From: Pictodentalium vernedei
Taxonomy: Eukaryota; Mollusca; Scaphopoda; Dentaliida; Dentaliidae
Direction of reading: 5' to 3'
Assembly: GCA_031216915.1 (NCBI GenBank)
Contig: CM062290.1
Span: forward strand, 164,340,453 to 164,404,452
Length of the DNA stretch: 64,000 bases
Shown piece after piece: positions 44,501-55,373 of this stretch (positions are counted from its first letter, which is position 1; each line of letters opens with the position of its first letter). The notes beneath the pieces were generated by a model. It searched no databases, was not told where the DNA came from, and worked only from the letters and a program-made list of their open reading frames with translations. The translations under genes were made by a program, and so were the position numbers.

Positions 44501-46100
44501 TCAAGCCACATTCCCTAAGTCTCTGAAAAACCATAGAAAGATGCTCTAAATGTTGTTCGTACGAATCCGAAAAAATTATTACATCATCCATGTATACCAG
44601 ACATATCTTTAAATTTAAACCTTCTAAACAATGCTCCATCATTCGCTGGAAACTTGCTGGAGCTGTTTTTAAACCAAAGGGCATTCGGACAAATTCGAAA
44701 AATCCTAGCGGCCCTGCAGTAAATGCTGTACGCTCCTTGTGTTCTTCCAAAACTTCTATCTGAAAATATCCCGATTTTAAATCTAAGGAACTGAAAAATT
44801 TGGAACCTGATAAGTAACCTAAAATATTATCTATACGTGGTAATGCATATGAATCATTGATGGTTTTCTTATTTAAATCTCTATAGTCTATACAAACACG
44901 AAGTTTGCCATTTTTTCGCCGACACAAAACCATATTTGATGAATAAGGACTGTATGAGTGTTTGATTACACCTGCTGCCAGCAACTGTTGCAAATGATCT
45001 CTTACTTCATCTAGTAATGCAGGTGCTATATGTCTAGGTCGCTGTTTGAAAGGTTTATCATCTGTTAAGTCAATGCGATGCTTAACATCGCTGTATAAAC
45101 CAACGTCAAGTTCATCATGTGAGAAAATGTCTGAAAAATTCGAAATCAAATTAATGCCTTTTTTCAATTCTTCTGGTGTTAACCTGGATGAATTAATATT
45201 AATTTGCTGAAGAAAAGAATCATTAACGACATTTTTATCACTTGGCAATTTGATCTCTTGCTCCACTGAAATGGGCTGTATTTCACATAATACAGATCTG
45301 GGTTCAATATTTATTGTCCTTGACGAGTGATTGCTAATGTGTACATCAACTGTGTGTTTGTCTGTAAAATCATATCTCAAAATATATGGAGCAATTTCTA
45401 AGTTTTCCAATTTTGAATTACCCAATATGGGTTGTAAAATAGCACAAGTTGAATGATAAGGGATCTTATGATCTACAACACCAGCAATAACTCTAGTTTT
45501 GTTTGGATGTAAAATTATGTTACAATTCTCTGCACTCTTTACAATACCAAGGCTAAAATTATTTTTAGCAAGTTGTCTCTCTCTTAAAGAAATACACCTA
45601 AATGACATATACCATGGTGTAGTCAATTTTGCAATTTGTAAAAATTTATCACCATTTACCTGCTTACATTTATTCATAAAAACAGTGAGTATATTAGTTC
45701 CAAGTAAAATTGGTGTTTTTAAGTTATAATCACTGTCTGGAACAACTAAAAATACACATGGGGTATTTTTACTTTCACTGATACTTGGAATAGCTATATC
45801 TGCTTCTATATATCCCAAATATGGAAGCTGTTTACCATCGGCACATTCAATATTTAAAATTTTATCAATTTTATTCAATGGTAAATGGTGTAAATTTGAA
45901 AAATAAAATTTTTCGCTGACCGTTGAAATTGTTGAACCTGTATCCAATAAACAGTTAACATTAATACCTGAAATAATAATGTCAGATTCAGTAGGTTCAC
46001 CATGTAAACCTACGGGTTCATGTTCTATTGAACTAGGTCGACCACTATTTACATCAACGCCTACAGACGACCTATCACTATAGACGCGTGCTAGTTTAAA
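41571..46100 (-). CDS. pol: Gypsy pol polyprotein: protease, RT, RNase H, integrase
   Basis: Open for about 1509 codons in the -1 frame from the slippery site. Numbering from the residue before DTG: aspartic protease DTGS at 2-5 with ILLGTNIL at 80-87; reverse transcriptase about 290-490 with YMDD at 452-455; RNase H about 612-730 (D615, E656, D682, D724); integrase zinc domain H869, H874, C904, C907; integrase core D935, D994, E1030. After that comes a basic linker with a GPY/F-like segment near HVGDAVLVKTL, then an acidic, Pro/Ser-rich tail of about 200 residues. All catalytic residues I could check are present and there is no internal stop. It makes cDNA from the element RNA and inserts it. 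No independent start codon is needed if it is made by frameshifting from gag. Confidence 0.95.
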   Translation of the reverse strand, partial: FKLARVYSDRSSVGVDVNSGRPSSIEHEPVGLHGEPTESDIIISGINVNCLLDTGSTISTVSEKFYFSNLHHLPLNKIDKILNIECADGKQLPYLGYIEADIAIPSISESKNTPCVFLVVPDSDYNLKTPILLGTNILTVFMNKCKQVNGDKFLQIAKLTTPWYMSFRCISLRERQLAKNNFSLGIVKSAENCNIILHPNKTRVIAGVVDHKIPYHSTCAILQPILGNSKLENLEIAPYILRYDFTDKHTVDVHISNHSSRTINIEPRSVLCEIQPISVEQEIKLPSDKNVVNDSFLQQININSSRLTPEELKKGINLISNFSDIFSHDELDVGLYSDVKHRIDLTDDKPFKQRPRHIAPALLDEVRDHLQQLLAAGVIKHSYSPYSSNMVLCRRKNGKLRVCIDYRDLNKKTINDSYALPRIDNILGYLSGSKFFSSLDLKSGYFQIEVLEEHKERTAFTAGPLGFFEFVRMPFGLKTAPASFQRMMEHCLEGLNLKICLVYMDDVIIFSDSYEQHLEHLSMVFQRLRECGLKLSPDKCSFFRDEIKYLGYIVSAEGVATDPDKIDKITNWPTPKNADEVRQFLGFCGYYRKYCKDFARISKPLTDLLPPTNLGKQKSKKKSNFSGKWFWGKEQEQSFCRLKECLSSPPVLGFPNFSDPFELHVDSSSLGLGAILYQKQDGILRVISYASRAVTAAEKNYPVHKLEFLALKWAVTEKFYDYLYGHKFIVYTDNNPLTYVLSSAKLDATSHRWLSALGAFDFEILYKPGKSNIDADALSRLPQYSRISTEKITKDIIKVICNSLQVQQPYVHSLCFSTDILEKLDDGISTEMDDMSPSDWRKLQGQDSILIPWLKAVRLGKRPYRSSLTMSKEHSAFFRHFSSLKLKRGVLYRETTHNSVTQLQLVVPFSLIKRVLSLLHDDIGHPGRERCISLIKQRFYWPGIDSFVENYIKNCPRCLRRKSPTDTRAKLVSVKTSCPLELLCIDYLTLDVSKGGFQYVLVVTDHFTKFSQAFPARNMTAKTTADILFNNFFIYYGYPQRIHSDQGANFESNLIKELCNLCGIKKSRTTPYHPMGNGVCERFNRTLLGMLGTLELDKKKNWKEFIGPLVHAYNCTRHETTGYSPYELMFGRQPKLPVDILFGLDKLKNETNKEISFSDYILDLKGKLSHSYQLASSAALAAQKRQKKNFDNKARASTIHVGDAVLVKTLAFEGRHKLADKFDSEIYFVSEQPNIDIPVYVVKSEDGDKTKTLHRNHLLPIGSLPLDVSGQEDMVENTVSPDVSPTVQEIPIPVKRKTVPERPIPAKRKINNQSFISDLGSEEEENDIVVCLPRTSAVKPIANDVEVSTPSQRSDDSLREVESTFISLVGDDQLFPGEKPRSNVDVVLPNIPAQSSVEVDEEAVESENVTNSENKNVPVQSVIDSENILDLPSDSISRTVPPVPEPRRSTRPRKPPPWMEKGDYIVNRLQDCPAGLVSKEEILKKLTDKQILSSLSPDVMHKIFSSILD

Positions 46101-47209
46101 CGTTCTCGTCCATAATTACTAGCCGGCTTATTTCTACAGCCTTTCTGTACATGTCCGAGCTGCCCGCAATTTCTACAACGAATATTTGAACCTGAAAAAT
46201 TTGAATCGGAACTATTTGGATGCGGCGAATTTCTTGTGGAATCTGAAAAACAATGGCTAGTCGAATAATTTTTAGAATAATTAGCATTGTTAAATCTATT
46301 ACTGTTATCAGACCTATTGCGATAGTTTTGTCGTCCACGCCTAAAATTAGAACTATTAGAATTATATCTGGATGGCTGAGATTGCTGACAATGTTTCTTC
46401 AATTCAGCAACTTCTGAAGACAAATCTGAAATTTTTTTAAGCAAAGTTTCATACTGTGAAGTTGTTGGCTGTGCAGCTTTTGAAATAGGCTTAACATCTG
46501 GCTTTTTATGTTCCTGTTCAATTAATCTCAAAGCTGTTAATAAATCTTCATATTTAGGACAGTCTTTAAATTTAAATGCACTAATGTCTTTCAAATCTTG
46601 ATGTAAACCTTCAAAAAATCTAGTCTTAAGCATATCATTAGCAGAAGCTGGTAAAATTTGTTTTAATGAAATAGCTTTTGACATAAGATCCTCAATTCGA
46701 CATCCCCAGTTAACAACAGATTCATTTTCCTCTTGACGTGCACTGAAAAAACGACCTAAAATATTTTCTTGAGTCTCTATCAAACCAAACATTGCATCAA
46801 ATTTTGAAAGAATTTGTTTAATTGTGGCCGTTTCCCCAAGTCTCATTAAAACTTTAGCAGCTTCACCTCTTAAAGATTTCCTAATGGAATACAAAATGTC
46901 AGACTCAGAATGTTTACCTGAAATCAAACAATTAATTTCATATTTCCACAGCTCATATTCAGCTTCAGACTTAGCATCACCTGAAAATGTAGGTAACCTA
47001 AGAGAATTTTTCAAGACATATGGTTGTGTCTGTACAGATGTATCAGGCAGCTGTGGTACCGTATCACCATCAGGTTCTGTTTTGATAGTGCCTTTAAACC
47101 AATTTTCAAAATCTTCAGGAGTCTTTGCTTTTGGCTTCACACCCATTTTCTTGAAAGCCTGTAACATATTATTCAACTCCTCATCTGAAAAATCTTCCTT
47201 AGCAGCCAT
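46091..47209 (-). CDS. gag: Gypsy Gag with CCHC zinc knuckle
   Basis: 372 codons from the ATG at 47209. I prefer this start over the in-frame ATG at 47257 because MAAKEDFSDEEL begins the Gag-like acidic N-terminus and the upstream 16 residues are hydrophobic, but both are possible. The middle is a typical retrotransposon capsid segment (about residues 80-230, with LRLPTFSGD and FFSARQEENESVVNW). A Ser/Asn/Arg-rich linker leads to one zinc knuckle, CRNCGQLGHVQKGC (C-X2-C-X4-H-X4-C), near the C-terminus. Gag packages the element RNA into particles. It ends in TAG at 46091-46093, overlapping the pol frame. Confidence 0.92.
   Translation of the reverse strand: MAAKEDFSDEELNNMLQAFKKMGVKPKAKTPEDFENWFKGTIKTEPDGDTVPQLPDTSVQTQPYVLKNSLRLPTFSGDAKSEAEYELWKYEINCLISGKHSESDILYSIRKSLRGEAAKVLMRLGETATIKQILSKFDAMFGLIETQENILGRFFSARQEENESVVNWGCRIEDLMSKAISLKQILPASANDMLKTRFFEGLHQDLKDISAFKFKDCPKYEDLLTALRLIEQEHKKPDVKPISKAAQPTTSQYETLLKKISDLSSEVAELKKHCQQSQPSRYNSNSSNFRRGRQNYRNRSDNSNRFNNANYSKNYSTSHCFSDSTRNSPHPNSSDSNFSGSNIRCRNCGQLGHVQKGCRNKPASNYGRERLN
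46094..46100 (-). promoter_or_regulatory. TTTAAAC -1 ribosomal frameshift site
   Basis: In gag phase the codons read CGT TTA AAC TAG, so the heptamer fits X XXY YYZ and lies directly before the gag stop (46091-46093). Shifting back one base gives TTT AAA CTA GCA and continues open through 51 codons into the protease. TTTAAAC is one of the most efficient known slippery heptamers. I did not model a downstream pseudoknot. Confidence 0.85.
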
Positions 47210-48543
47210 TTTAAATTGACTTAGGAATAAGAGGATCAATAAATTATGAAATAACATTCAAAAGATGTGTGATTTATTAATGCATTTGAAAAAAATGAAA
47301 GATTTTAATTTCTCAGTTTTTGGATAAAGTGTTAATCCCCCTGAAATAATTCACTGAAAATAAATTTAATCTGTTTCCCCTTTTTTCAAGTTTTTTTTTT
47401 TTTTTTTTACGTTAGTGTGCTGAATTAATCAATGGGAAAACAAAAAACAAAACATGCATTTAAACTGTGTATCAGTGGGGTGGGGTAGTGTGGGATAGGA
47501 ATATGGAAGGGGCAAGATCAATCAGCCCTCAAAAAAAATAAAGTACCAGTGAAAGAAAAAAAAAATGCTTAACAACACCATAACTCTTCAAAACAAAGGG
47601 TTAAATTTGGACCGAAATTCAATGAAATTAATTTACAATCACAGATAATAAAATATACATTGACTGTAAAAATTCAACATTGCAAAAGTTCAATCTGTCA
47701 ACAATACAAAATTCAACCTCAGTGTGGACTGGTAGCTATAATTTTTTTGGCAAGTGAAATCAAAGCATTATTTACTCCAATAATATATTTTTTAAATCAT
47801 CTGTACAAGTATATTAGTTTATGTACCTGCAAAATTAATTCAAATCAACTCCACAGTGAGAAATTAGAATAAAGAAATTATCAACAGCATTGAGAAATTC
47901 CGTGGAAATTCGCAATGGGAGATAACTTGTTTATAACTGATGTATTTATAGATAGGGTATCCCAATGACGTCACTGAAATTACTTGCACATGAAGGGAGA
48001 TAATTTCAATTCATAATGAAAATAAGTGAAAATACACACAGAACAAACGCTATGAAAAAGTCAAATGAAAATGGATTTTCAGTTAATTTTTTTTTTCAAT
48101 TGTCAATTAATTTATTTCACACAAGTCTCCGAGGATTATATGCACAGTTCAAAAAAATGTTTTGTAAATGAAAATTATTCAATTGTCACAGTCAGAGATG
48201 GACGATGTGAAGGCCTCGTGGAAAACAGCAGCGCGAATTGGCGATGAAAATCATTGGTGTAAATCGACACCACACACAATTCAACACAGGGAATACTATG
48301 TTATTGTCAGCACTAAGTTTAAAAGTTATTTACTGGCTCCATACTTACAGTTCCAAACATGAATAAAAATACTGGCACAGGCAATGAAGTTGAACATGAT
48401 GACAACAGTACATGCATGCATGCATACGGAAAAAACAGCACAAACGAAACACAAACATTGATGACGTCACAAATGAAAGAGTGTCAATCTGCAGACAAGT
48501 CAGTAGAAATACGTATCCTCAGATGAATGGATTCATTTTTTTT
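47210..48543 (-). other. 5' leader of the Ty3/gypsy element
   Basis: About 1.3 kb between primer site and gag, AT-rich, with several short ATG frames on either strand but no supported gene. It is unusually long and would hold packaging and translation-control signals if any. Confidence 0.6.
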
Positions 48544-48556
48544 ACGTTGGGCGCCA
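48544..48556 (-). other. Primer-binding site, tRNA-Lys type
   Basis: The minus strand reads TGGCGCCCAACGT, two bases inside the 5' LTR. This is complementary to the 3' 13 bases of tRNA-Lys of the 1,2 type, including CCA. Beyond that the match stops (poly-A follows). Confidence 0.85.
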
Positions 48557-48558
48557 AT

Positions 48559-49495
48559 TGAAACGGGGCTTCTTACGAGCACGAGCGGTGTTTCAATATA
48601 TAATTGACTTCATTCAAATAAATAAAAGTTCCATACATACATTATGGTTCTGTAATGTTTATTCCGTGTAAATTCAAATAACTCTACATCTTTCTCGTTC
48701 AGGTTGACATAAGTTACATGTAAGTGTGTATATATAGACCCTGTAATATATAATTACAATGGCATAAGTACAGCATGAATAGTACAGTATGGAATAGGGA
48801 AGAGGTTAGGCCTTTTCCTAACAGAATAAACAATTCTGATCAACGCCAAGTATTATTTGATTATTCACGGAACAATCGAGTTGCATAACAACGATCGATT
48901 GAACGTGCGTGAATCATTAAACAATATTTACATACAGATGGAATGAATTACAGAATTTGTAAATAAAATAAACATTGTTCCAAAATAACCGAAACAGAGG
49001 ACAGTCATGACGGAATTCATGACGATCGAGGAGATGAAAATACATGAAACATTTTTATAAAATCAAACAATATATACATTATTCTACGTGATAATTCCCA
49101 AAGATATTATTATAAATTTCTTACCAAATCAAGACGATTTCGGTCCGGATTTATTCATAATTATAAATAACGAAGAAGAAGATATATTTGGACTGATAAC
49201 TCTGAATGACTAACAACTCGATCCGAACAACAATGCAAGGGAAAAAACTGCAGCGGTAAAACAATAGAAACGGCGGGAAAATCAAATCCAATGACAACGG
49301 ATCGATAAACATTGGCGACAATTGACGAAACATGGACAGGGGCCAATGCGCTCAGGCAGAATAAGTGCTGGTGTGAATTAGTACACATGCAACATGCAGT
49401 TTTGAGTTAATAATTCTAAATAAAGATAGAAGGATTGTTATGAAGATATTTTGATAATTATTATATATTTATATGAAATAAATACCACTGTCACA
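48559..49495 (-). repeat. 5' LTR of the Ty3/gypsy element
   Basis: 937 bp, the partner of 40070-41006, TG...CA ends, followed by TTAT. It should hold the element's promoter and polyadenylation signal; I could not single out a clear TATA box. Confidence 0.95.
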
Positions 49496-49499
49496 TTAT

Positions 49500-51344
49500 G
49501 ATAGCCTGTAGCGCTACCGGAAACGAGTCGTCTATATGATACGGAATCAGAATGAGTCGTCTATATGATACGGAATCGGAACACATTATGTGATACGTAC
49601 CGTTTCTCGTGGTTTTCAGGCCAAAATCTATATGATTGTTAGATATAAACGCTAATTCAAGATTGGACACACACATCTGATGCCGACGCAGCCGGAGTCA
49701 GCACATTTGCTCACCACTCCTTTGAGCTAAAACACTGAAGGGGGTGGTTATTGAGAAGTGGAATGAATTAGGAAGTTTACCTCTAAATGCGTCTCTATGG
49801 GCCACCAATTAATTTTTTGATCAGTTCTTTTTCCGGATGCTCTATCATATATTCAGACGTGAAACTTCTTTCAATTGTGTCTGTTTTAATCCTTTTATTG
49901 TACATACATATCTAGCGGAAATAAAGTGTTACTATGAACACGATTTAAGCCTCTACACTCTGTCAAAATATTAAATTTTAAGTGGCCAATTGTCCCACAA
50001 TGCAACTAGGAATTTAACCAATTCACTCTCCGTAAGCTCTGTCAAACAAGAATGAATTGGTCAGATTTCTAGTTGCATTATAAGAAAAATGGCTGTCTGA
50101 AATGTCAGTATTTCGACATCATTGTTCCAGAATTTCCACCGCTAAATACGGTGCAATACCAGGAAAATTACTTAATTATGTTTGTACTATACCTGAGCTG
50201 TTGAGGGCAACATATGGCAAACCTCCCGGTATCCTGACATTTACTATATGTGGCGCTTCAAATACCTTTTCCAGGTTTCCAGCGATCTTTGCAGCAATTT
50301 TTTTGAGCATGTCGGTGCTAATCAAAGGGTACAAGGACTGAAAATTAAAAGGGAAAAAAACAACTTCATTTTAATTATTAACGTTGAATCTTCGACAATG
50401 TTATTGTTAAACGTGCGACATCTGCAGAGTTACATAAAATTTTCAAGCCTGTTTAGTCACCACTGAAGCGAGAATTGTTTTCGAATGAAGCAATCGTGCA
50501 CCACACGTACATCCCGCATCACCCCCCCCCCACCCCCACCCCCAAAAGGGCAGCCAAAATCAAAACCGTAACCAGTCCATTAGCAGGGAAATATACCAAG
50601 TCCGACTTTGAGTCATGCCGCCATTTTACATATTCTGATTTATTATCCGCGATGAGAGAAGCAGGAAGGAAGATTCATCCATCGGGCCACCAAGTTAAAC
50701 CCCGGAGGTCCAAAGACTAAATCTTTCCTTTTTCATTCCATTGAGCTTGTCATAGGTCAGTTTTACGTGTAGAGTATGCGAAGAAAAGAACCACCGAGCA
50801 GCAGGGAACAACTGTCAGACTCCAAGCCGAGTTAGCAGCGGTTGAAGGCAAAAGTATAATCGATGTGCGGTGCGTCGTAGGACACAGCGCCACAGTGCCT
50901 CCACACAGGTCACAGGCAACAGAAATTAAGCGTATTTTAAGTATTAACGCATTTACCGCTGCTCAGGATCGAATCGTCGATTTTCGTTTTAAAGTATAAT
51001 GCCGTATCCATTGATCCACCCCGCACCCAGATCTTTTAATGTCTGCTACCACTAAAGACAACGCTGTAGAAATAAAATGTATATAACAAAGACATTCCAT
51101 GTATATTCAGAACGACACGCGTGCGTGAATGGGTTGATCGTTATGGCACGAGTGCCAGCGCCGAAGGATAATCCTTCCGCGATGTCATGAGTTCCATATC
51201 GATTAACTCATTCATATGTGTGTGTCGTTCTGTGTTTATTGCACGCCTTTACGTCTACACAGACAATTATTAGGACACACAGCAATTCATTTGACAACAA
51301 TCAAAAAGTTATTTCGCAATCGGTTCAGTTTCGGGTGATCACAT
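49500..51344. other. Spacer between gypsy element and satellite, no gene recognised
   Basis: No coding sequence I can support. A 24-bp text beginning GAGTCGTCTATATGATACGG is repeated at 49526 and 49555. A C-rich tract lies at 50522-50543. Plus-strand frames at 50102-50341 and 50475-50720 look non-chance in places (a lysine/arginine-rich end) but match nothing I know. Confidence 0.35.
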
Positions 51345-53533
51345 GCATAAACCGATTTTCGCCAAATAAACTGCTTTGTGGGGTGGCACAAACAGATTCA
51401 TGAAGATTGACACCAAAATTAGGTACCACACCCTCCCAAAATTGGGCACCCTAGGAGCCCAAAAGTGCTGAGTTGCTCAAAATCGCATTTATCAACCGAT
51501 TTTCGCCAAATAAACTGCATTGTCGGGTGGCACAAATAGATTCATAAAGATTGCCACCAAAATTAGGTACCTCGCCCTCCAAAAATTGGGCACCCTAGGA
51601 GCCCAAAAGTGCCGAGTTGCTCAAAATCGCATTTATCAACCGATTGTCTCCAAATAAACTGCATTGTGGGGTGGTACAAATAGATTCATGATGATTGCCA
51701 CCAAAATTAGGTACCTCACCCTCCCAAAATTGGGCACCCTAAGAGCCCAAAAGTGCTGAGTTGCTCAAAATCGCATTTTTCAACCGATTTTCGCCAAATA
51801 AACTACATTGTGGGGTGGCACAAATAGATTCATGAAGATTGCCACCAAAATTAGGTACCTCACCCTCCCAAAACTGGGCACCTTAGGAGCCCAAATGTGC
51901 TGAGTTGCTCCAAATCTCATTTATCAACCGATTTTCACCCAATAAACTGCATTGTGGGGTGGCACAAATAGATTCATGAAGATTGCCACCAAAATTAGGT
52001 GCCTCACCCTCCCAAAATTAGGCACCCTAGGAGCCCAAAAGTGCTGAGTTGCTCCAAGTCGCATTTATCAACCGATTTTCACCAAATAAACTGCATTGTG
52101 GGGTGGCACAAATAAATTCATGAAGACTGCCACCAAAATTAGGTTCCTCACCCTCCCAAAATTGGGTACCCTAGGAGCCCAAATGCGCTGAGTTGCTCCA
52201 AATCGCATTTATCAACCGATTTTTACCAAATAAACGGCATTGTGGGGTGGCACAAATAGATTCATGACGATTGCCACCAAAATTAGGTACCTCAACCTCC
52301 CAAAATTGGGCACCCTAGGAGCCCAAAAGTGCTGAGTTGCTCCAAATCGTATTTATCAACAGATTTTCGCCAAATAAACTGCATTGTGGGGTAGCACAAA
52401 TAGATTCGTGAAGATTGCCACCAACATTAGGTACCTCACCCTCCCAAAATGGGGCACCCTAGGAGCCCAAAAGTGCTGAGTTGCTCCAAATCGCATTTAT
52501 CAACCGATTGTCGCCAAATAAACTGCATTGTGGGGTGGCACAAATAGATTCATGAAGATTGCCACCAAAATTAGGTACCCCACCTCCCAAAATTGGGCAC
52601 CCTAGGAGCCCAAAACTGCTGAGTTGCTCCAAATCGCTTTTATCAACCGATTTTCGCCAAATAAACTGCATTGCGTGGTGGCACAAAGAGATTCATGGAG
52701 ATTGCCACCAAAATTAAGTACCTCACCCTCCCAAAATTGGGCACCCCAGGAGCCCAAAAGTGCTGACTTGCACCAAATCGCATTTATCAACCGATTTTCG
52801 CCAAATAAACTGCATTGTGGGGTGGCACAAATAGATTCCTGGAGATTGCCACCAAAATTAGGTACCTCACCCTCCCAAAATTGGGCACCCTAGGAGCCTA
52901 AATGTGCTGAGATGCTCAAAATCGCATTTATCAACCGATTTTCGCCAAACAAACTGCATTGTGGCGTGGCACAAATAAATGCATGAAGATTGCCATCAAA
53001 ATTAGGTACCACACCCTCCCAAAATTGGGCACCCTAGAAGCTCAAAAGTGCCGAGTTCCTCCAAATCGCATTTATCAACCGATTTTCGCCAAATTAACTG
53101 CATTGCGGGGTGGCAAAAATAGATTCATGAAGATTGCCACCAACATTAGGTACCTCACCCTCCCAAAATTGGGCATCCTAGGAGCCCAAAAGTGGCTGAG
53201 TTGCTCCAAATCGCTTTTATCAACCAGTTTTCTCCTAATAAACTGCATTGTGGGGTGGCACAAATAGATTTATTGAGATTGCCTCCAAAATTAGGTTCCT
53301 CACCCTCCCAAAATTGGGCACCCTAGGAGCCCAAAAGTGTTGAGTTGCTCCAAATCGTATTTATCAACCGATTTTCGCCAAATAAACTGCTTTGTGGGGG
53401 TGGCACAAATAGATTCATGAAGATTGCCACCAAAATTAGGTACCTGATCCTCCCAGAAATGGCACCCCAGGAGCTCAAAAGTCGCATTTATCAACCGATT
53501 TTCGGCAAATAAAGTACATTGTGGGTGGCACAT
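51345..53533 (+). repeat. 144-bp satellite array, left
   Basis: About 15 tandem units with a strict 144-bp period (GATTGCCACC boxes at 51549, 51693, 51837, 51981, then 52125 and 52269). Unit boxes: CAACCGATTTTCGCCAAAT, AAACTGCATTGTGGGGTGGC, ATTAGGTACCTCACCCTCCC, GGGCACCCTAGGAGCCC and GTGCTGAGTTGCTCC. Several reading frames run through it in all units but these are repeat artefacts. Its inverse is the array at 60.9-64 kb. Confidence 0.95.
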
Positions 53534-53810
53534 GCTCGATATTGATCCTATACCAGTTCGCTCCGTCGACTTTTTGGCATATTGGAAAATGTCCCCCTTT
53601 ACCAATAATATCTATTTTTCATGGTTATCGTATTCAAAAGCTAAAAAATATTGTCAAACACAAACAAAATCTTAATTTCTGTACTTAAATCATTAAAGAT
53701 ATAATTAAATAAAAAATATATACACTTTTCATTACAATATTTCAACTAAAACGTAAAACGGGTAGTCGGATATACTTGGTGCTTAGTAAACTTTGAGTAG
53801 TATATATGCC
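53534..53810. mobile_element. Tc1-like 3' terminal sequence fused to the satellite
   Basis: The inverse of 60623-60897 and clearly related to 4677-4945, the 3' end of the Tc1-like pseudogene. The shared sequence runs from the CTACTCAAAG tip to the place where the transposase stop codon lies in the 4.7-kb copy; beyond that point this copy continues as satellite. Confidence 0.75.
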
Positions 53811-54951
53811 TTTTCTGGTTTCTTAAAAAAATTGTGCTGATTCCTGTATGAATATCTGTAAATACTGTTAATGAAAATCCATTTCTGATTTGTTGAAAAC
53901 TATTTTACTCCTAAAAATAAGCCTCCAAAAATTCTCTTTCTGTATAGTTTTTTTTCCGATGATTTAACCCTTTTCACACAGACTTGAATTTACTGGGTGC
54001 AGTAAATTCTGTTTATCTGGTATTATATATTAATTTCTAAGTTTGAATTGTTCCCTGAACACTGACTTCCAGATTACATCAACAGCCAAACTATCGGAAA
54101 GCTGATATATTGAATATTGATGTTTTCGGGACTATTCATAAACGATGTGCACTGTCGTAAACTTTTCCACATTTTGGAGAAGGACTATATCTATCGCCAA
54201 ATCCCACATCTCCCCGTCTGCTTCATTTCGAGCCAGACATAACTGCGTTGGATTGATTGTTGGATGTCTGTTAAATTGGCGTTTCCAATGCGACTGAAAA
54301 TATGACTGAGGCCTAAGGATCTACAAGTAAACAGAAACGACTCATCTAAACTAGGATTCAGGTGGTCTGTCTGCGAAAAATAGTTCCAAAACATTCCATA
54401 TTCGTTCGTTGATGCCCTGCAGAGGTGAATGGAATAGAGAACTGACCACTAAGGCACTATGACAGTTAAAGTACAACCCACGAGATTAGCGGAAACGGAG
54501 TCAGCCCATCCCTCTTTCATCTCATTTTATTAGTATCCTGCCCTATCCAATAAAGTTATTTTATGAAAAATAACTGTCTTAACCCAACTAGCCGTGTGAG
54601 CTCCCACATACAGAAACACAGTTCGCACGATCGCCACACGTTTTGTTTATTTCTTCAAAGTTAGGAATGAAGAACAGTTCTTGAAATTGCACCCTTCTCA
54701 GTTGAATTTTGTATAGGTTTCACTTGCGAAAGGAATTGATGCGTCGCAAAGATGGGCGATTGGGTGGGTGCGGGGAAGGGGGGGGGGTATTAGTTTTTCT
54801 GTGATCCTCGGGTCTCAACTGATCAAATACTGTATTTGCATCATCATTCCTGACACGCATTGATGATGTATTTGAAATATTAGGCGAACTGAAGATAAAG
54901 ACTCCAGTGTTCTTTGAAATTTATATTTGGATATTTAAAATACACGACTGT
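53811..54951. repeat. Inverted-repeat arm, left flank segment
   Basis: Reverse complement of 59468-60622, with only scattered substitutions and differences in G/C-run length. No gene recognised. Confidence 0.9.
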
Positions 54952-55173
54952 ATCAGGCCATAGGTACCCTCAAATACTGAAATGAGTCGACGAGCAATAT
55001 GTGCGAGTCACTCGAACGAGCAATTGCTCGATAGCTCATTTGCTAGGTAGACCTCGAGTCGTTCGAGCAGTATGTGCGAGTCACTCGAACGAGCAACTGC
55101 TCGATGGCTCATTTGCTCGATGAGCTTCGAGTCGTTCGAGCAATGGTCTATCAGTAACTGCTCTAGCACGTAG
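54952..55173 (+). repeat. TCGTTCGAGCAA family, partial copy
   Basis: Starts GGCCATAGGTACCCTCAAATAC and holds GAACGAGCAATTGCTCGAT and CGAGTCGTTCGAGCA repeats, ending CAGTAACTGCTC. It is a direct copy of 56140-56350 and the inverse of 55470-55670. Confidence 0.85.
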
Positions 55174-55373
55174 TGCTATAGTGCCGAGGGGTTCCCTGGG
55201 GTGATGTTCGATTTAATCGGAGTGTACTCCAGTAGCGTAGAAGAGCCTATCATATGGAACAGCTTTGCTTATTATTACTATATTTAGCTATTCTGGTTTA
55301 TTCTTGTTAGTTCTGACCCTATTCCGTGTACTCTTGTTGTTTCATTTATCTAGAACATTTATATAAATTATAA

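Larger units (their letters stand above)
40066..49499 (-). mobile_element. Near-intact Ty3/gypsy LTR retrotransposon
   Basis: A 9426-bp element on the minus strand (40070-49495) with TTAT at both flanks (40066-40069 and 49496-49499). Order from the 5' end (right): LTR, primer-binding site, ~1.3-kb leader, gag, -1 frameshift site, pol (protease, reverse transcriptase, RNase H, integrase), polypurine tract, LTR. Integrase after RNase H makes it Ty3/gypsy. There is no envelope-like frame. Open gag and pol and matching LTRs point to a recent insertion. Confidence 0.95.

Noticed and set aside
50102-50720. Possible host exons
   Set aside because: No splice-site pair, no recognisable domain and no continuity between the two frames; left as unassigned spacer.
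52459-53605. Overlapping reading frames with Trp/Pro/Asn-rich repeats on both strands
   Set aside because: They are the 144-bp satellite, whose period is a multiple of three, read through repeatedly; the same happens at 60.8-63.1 kb.
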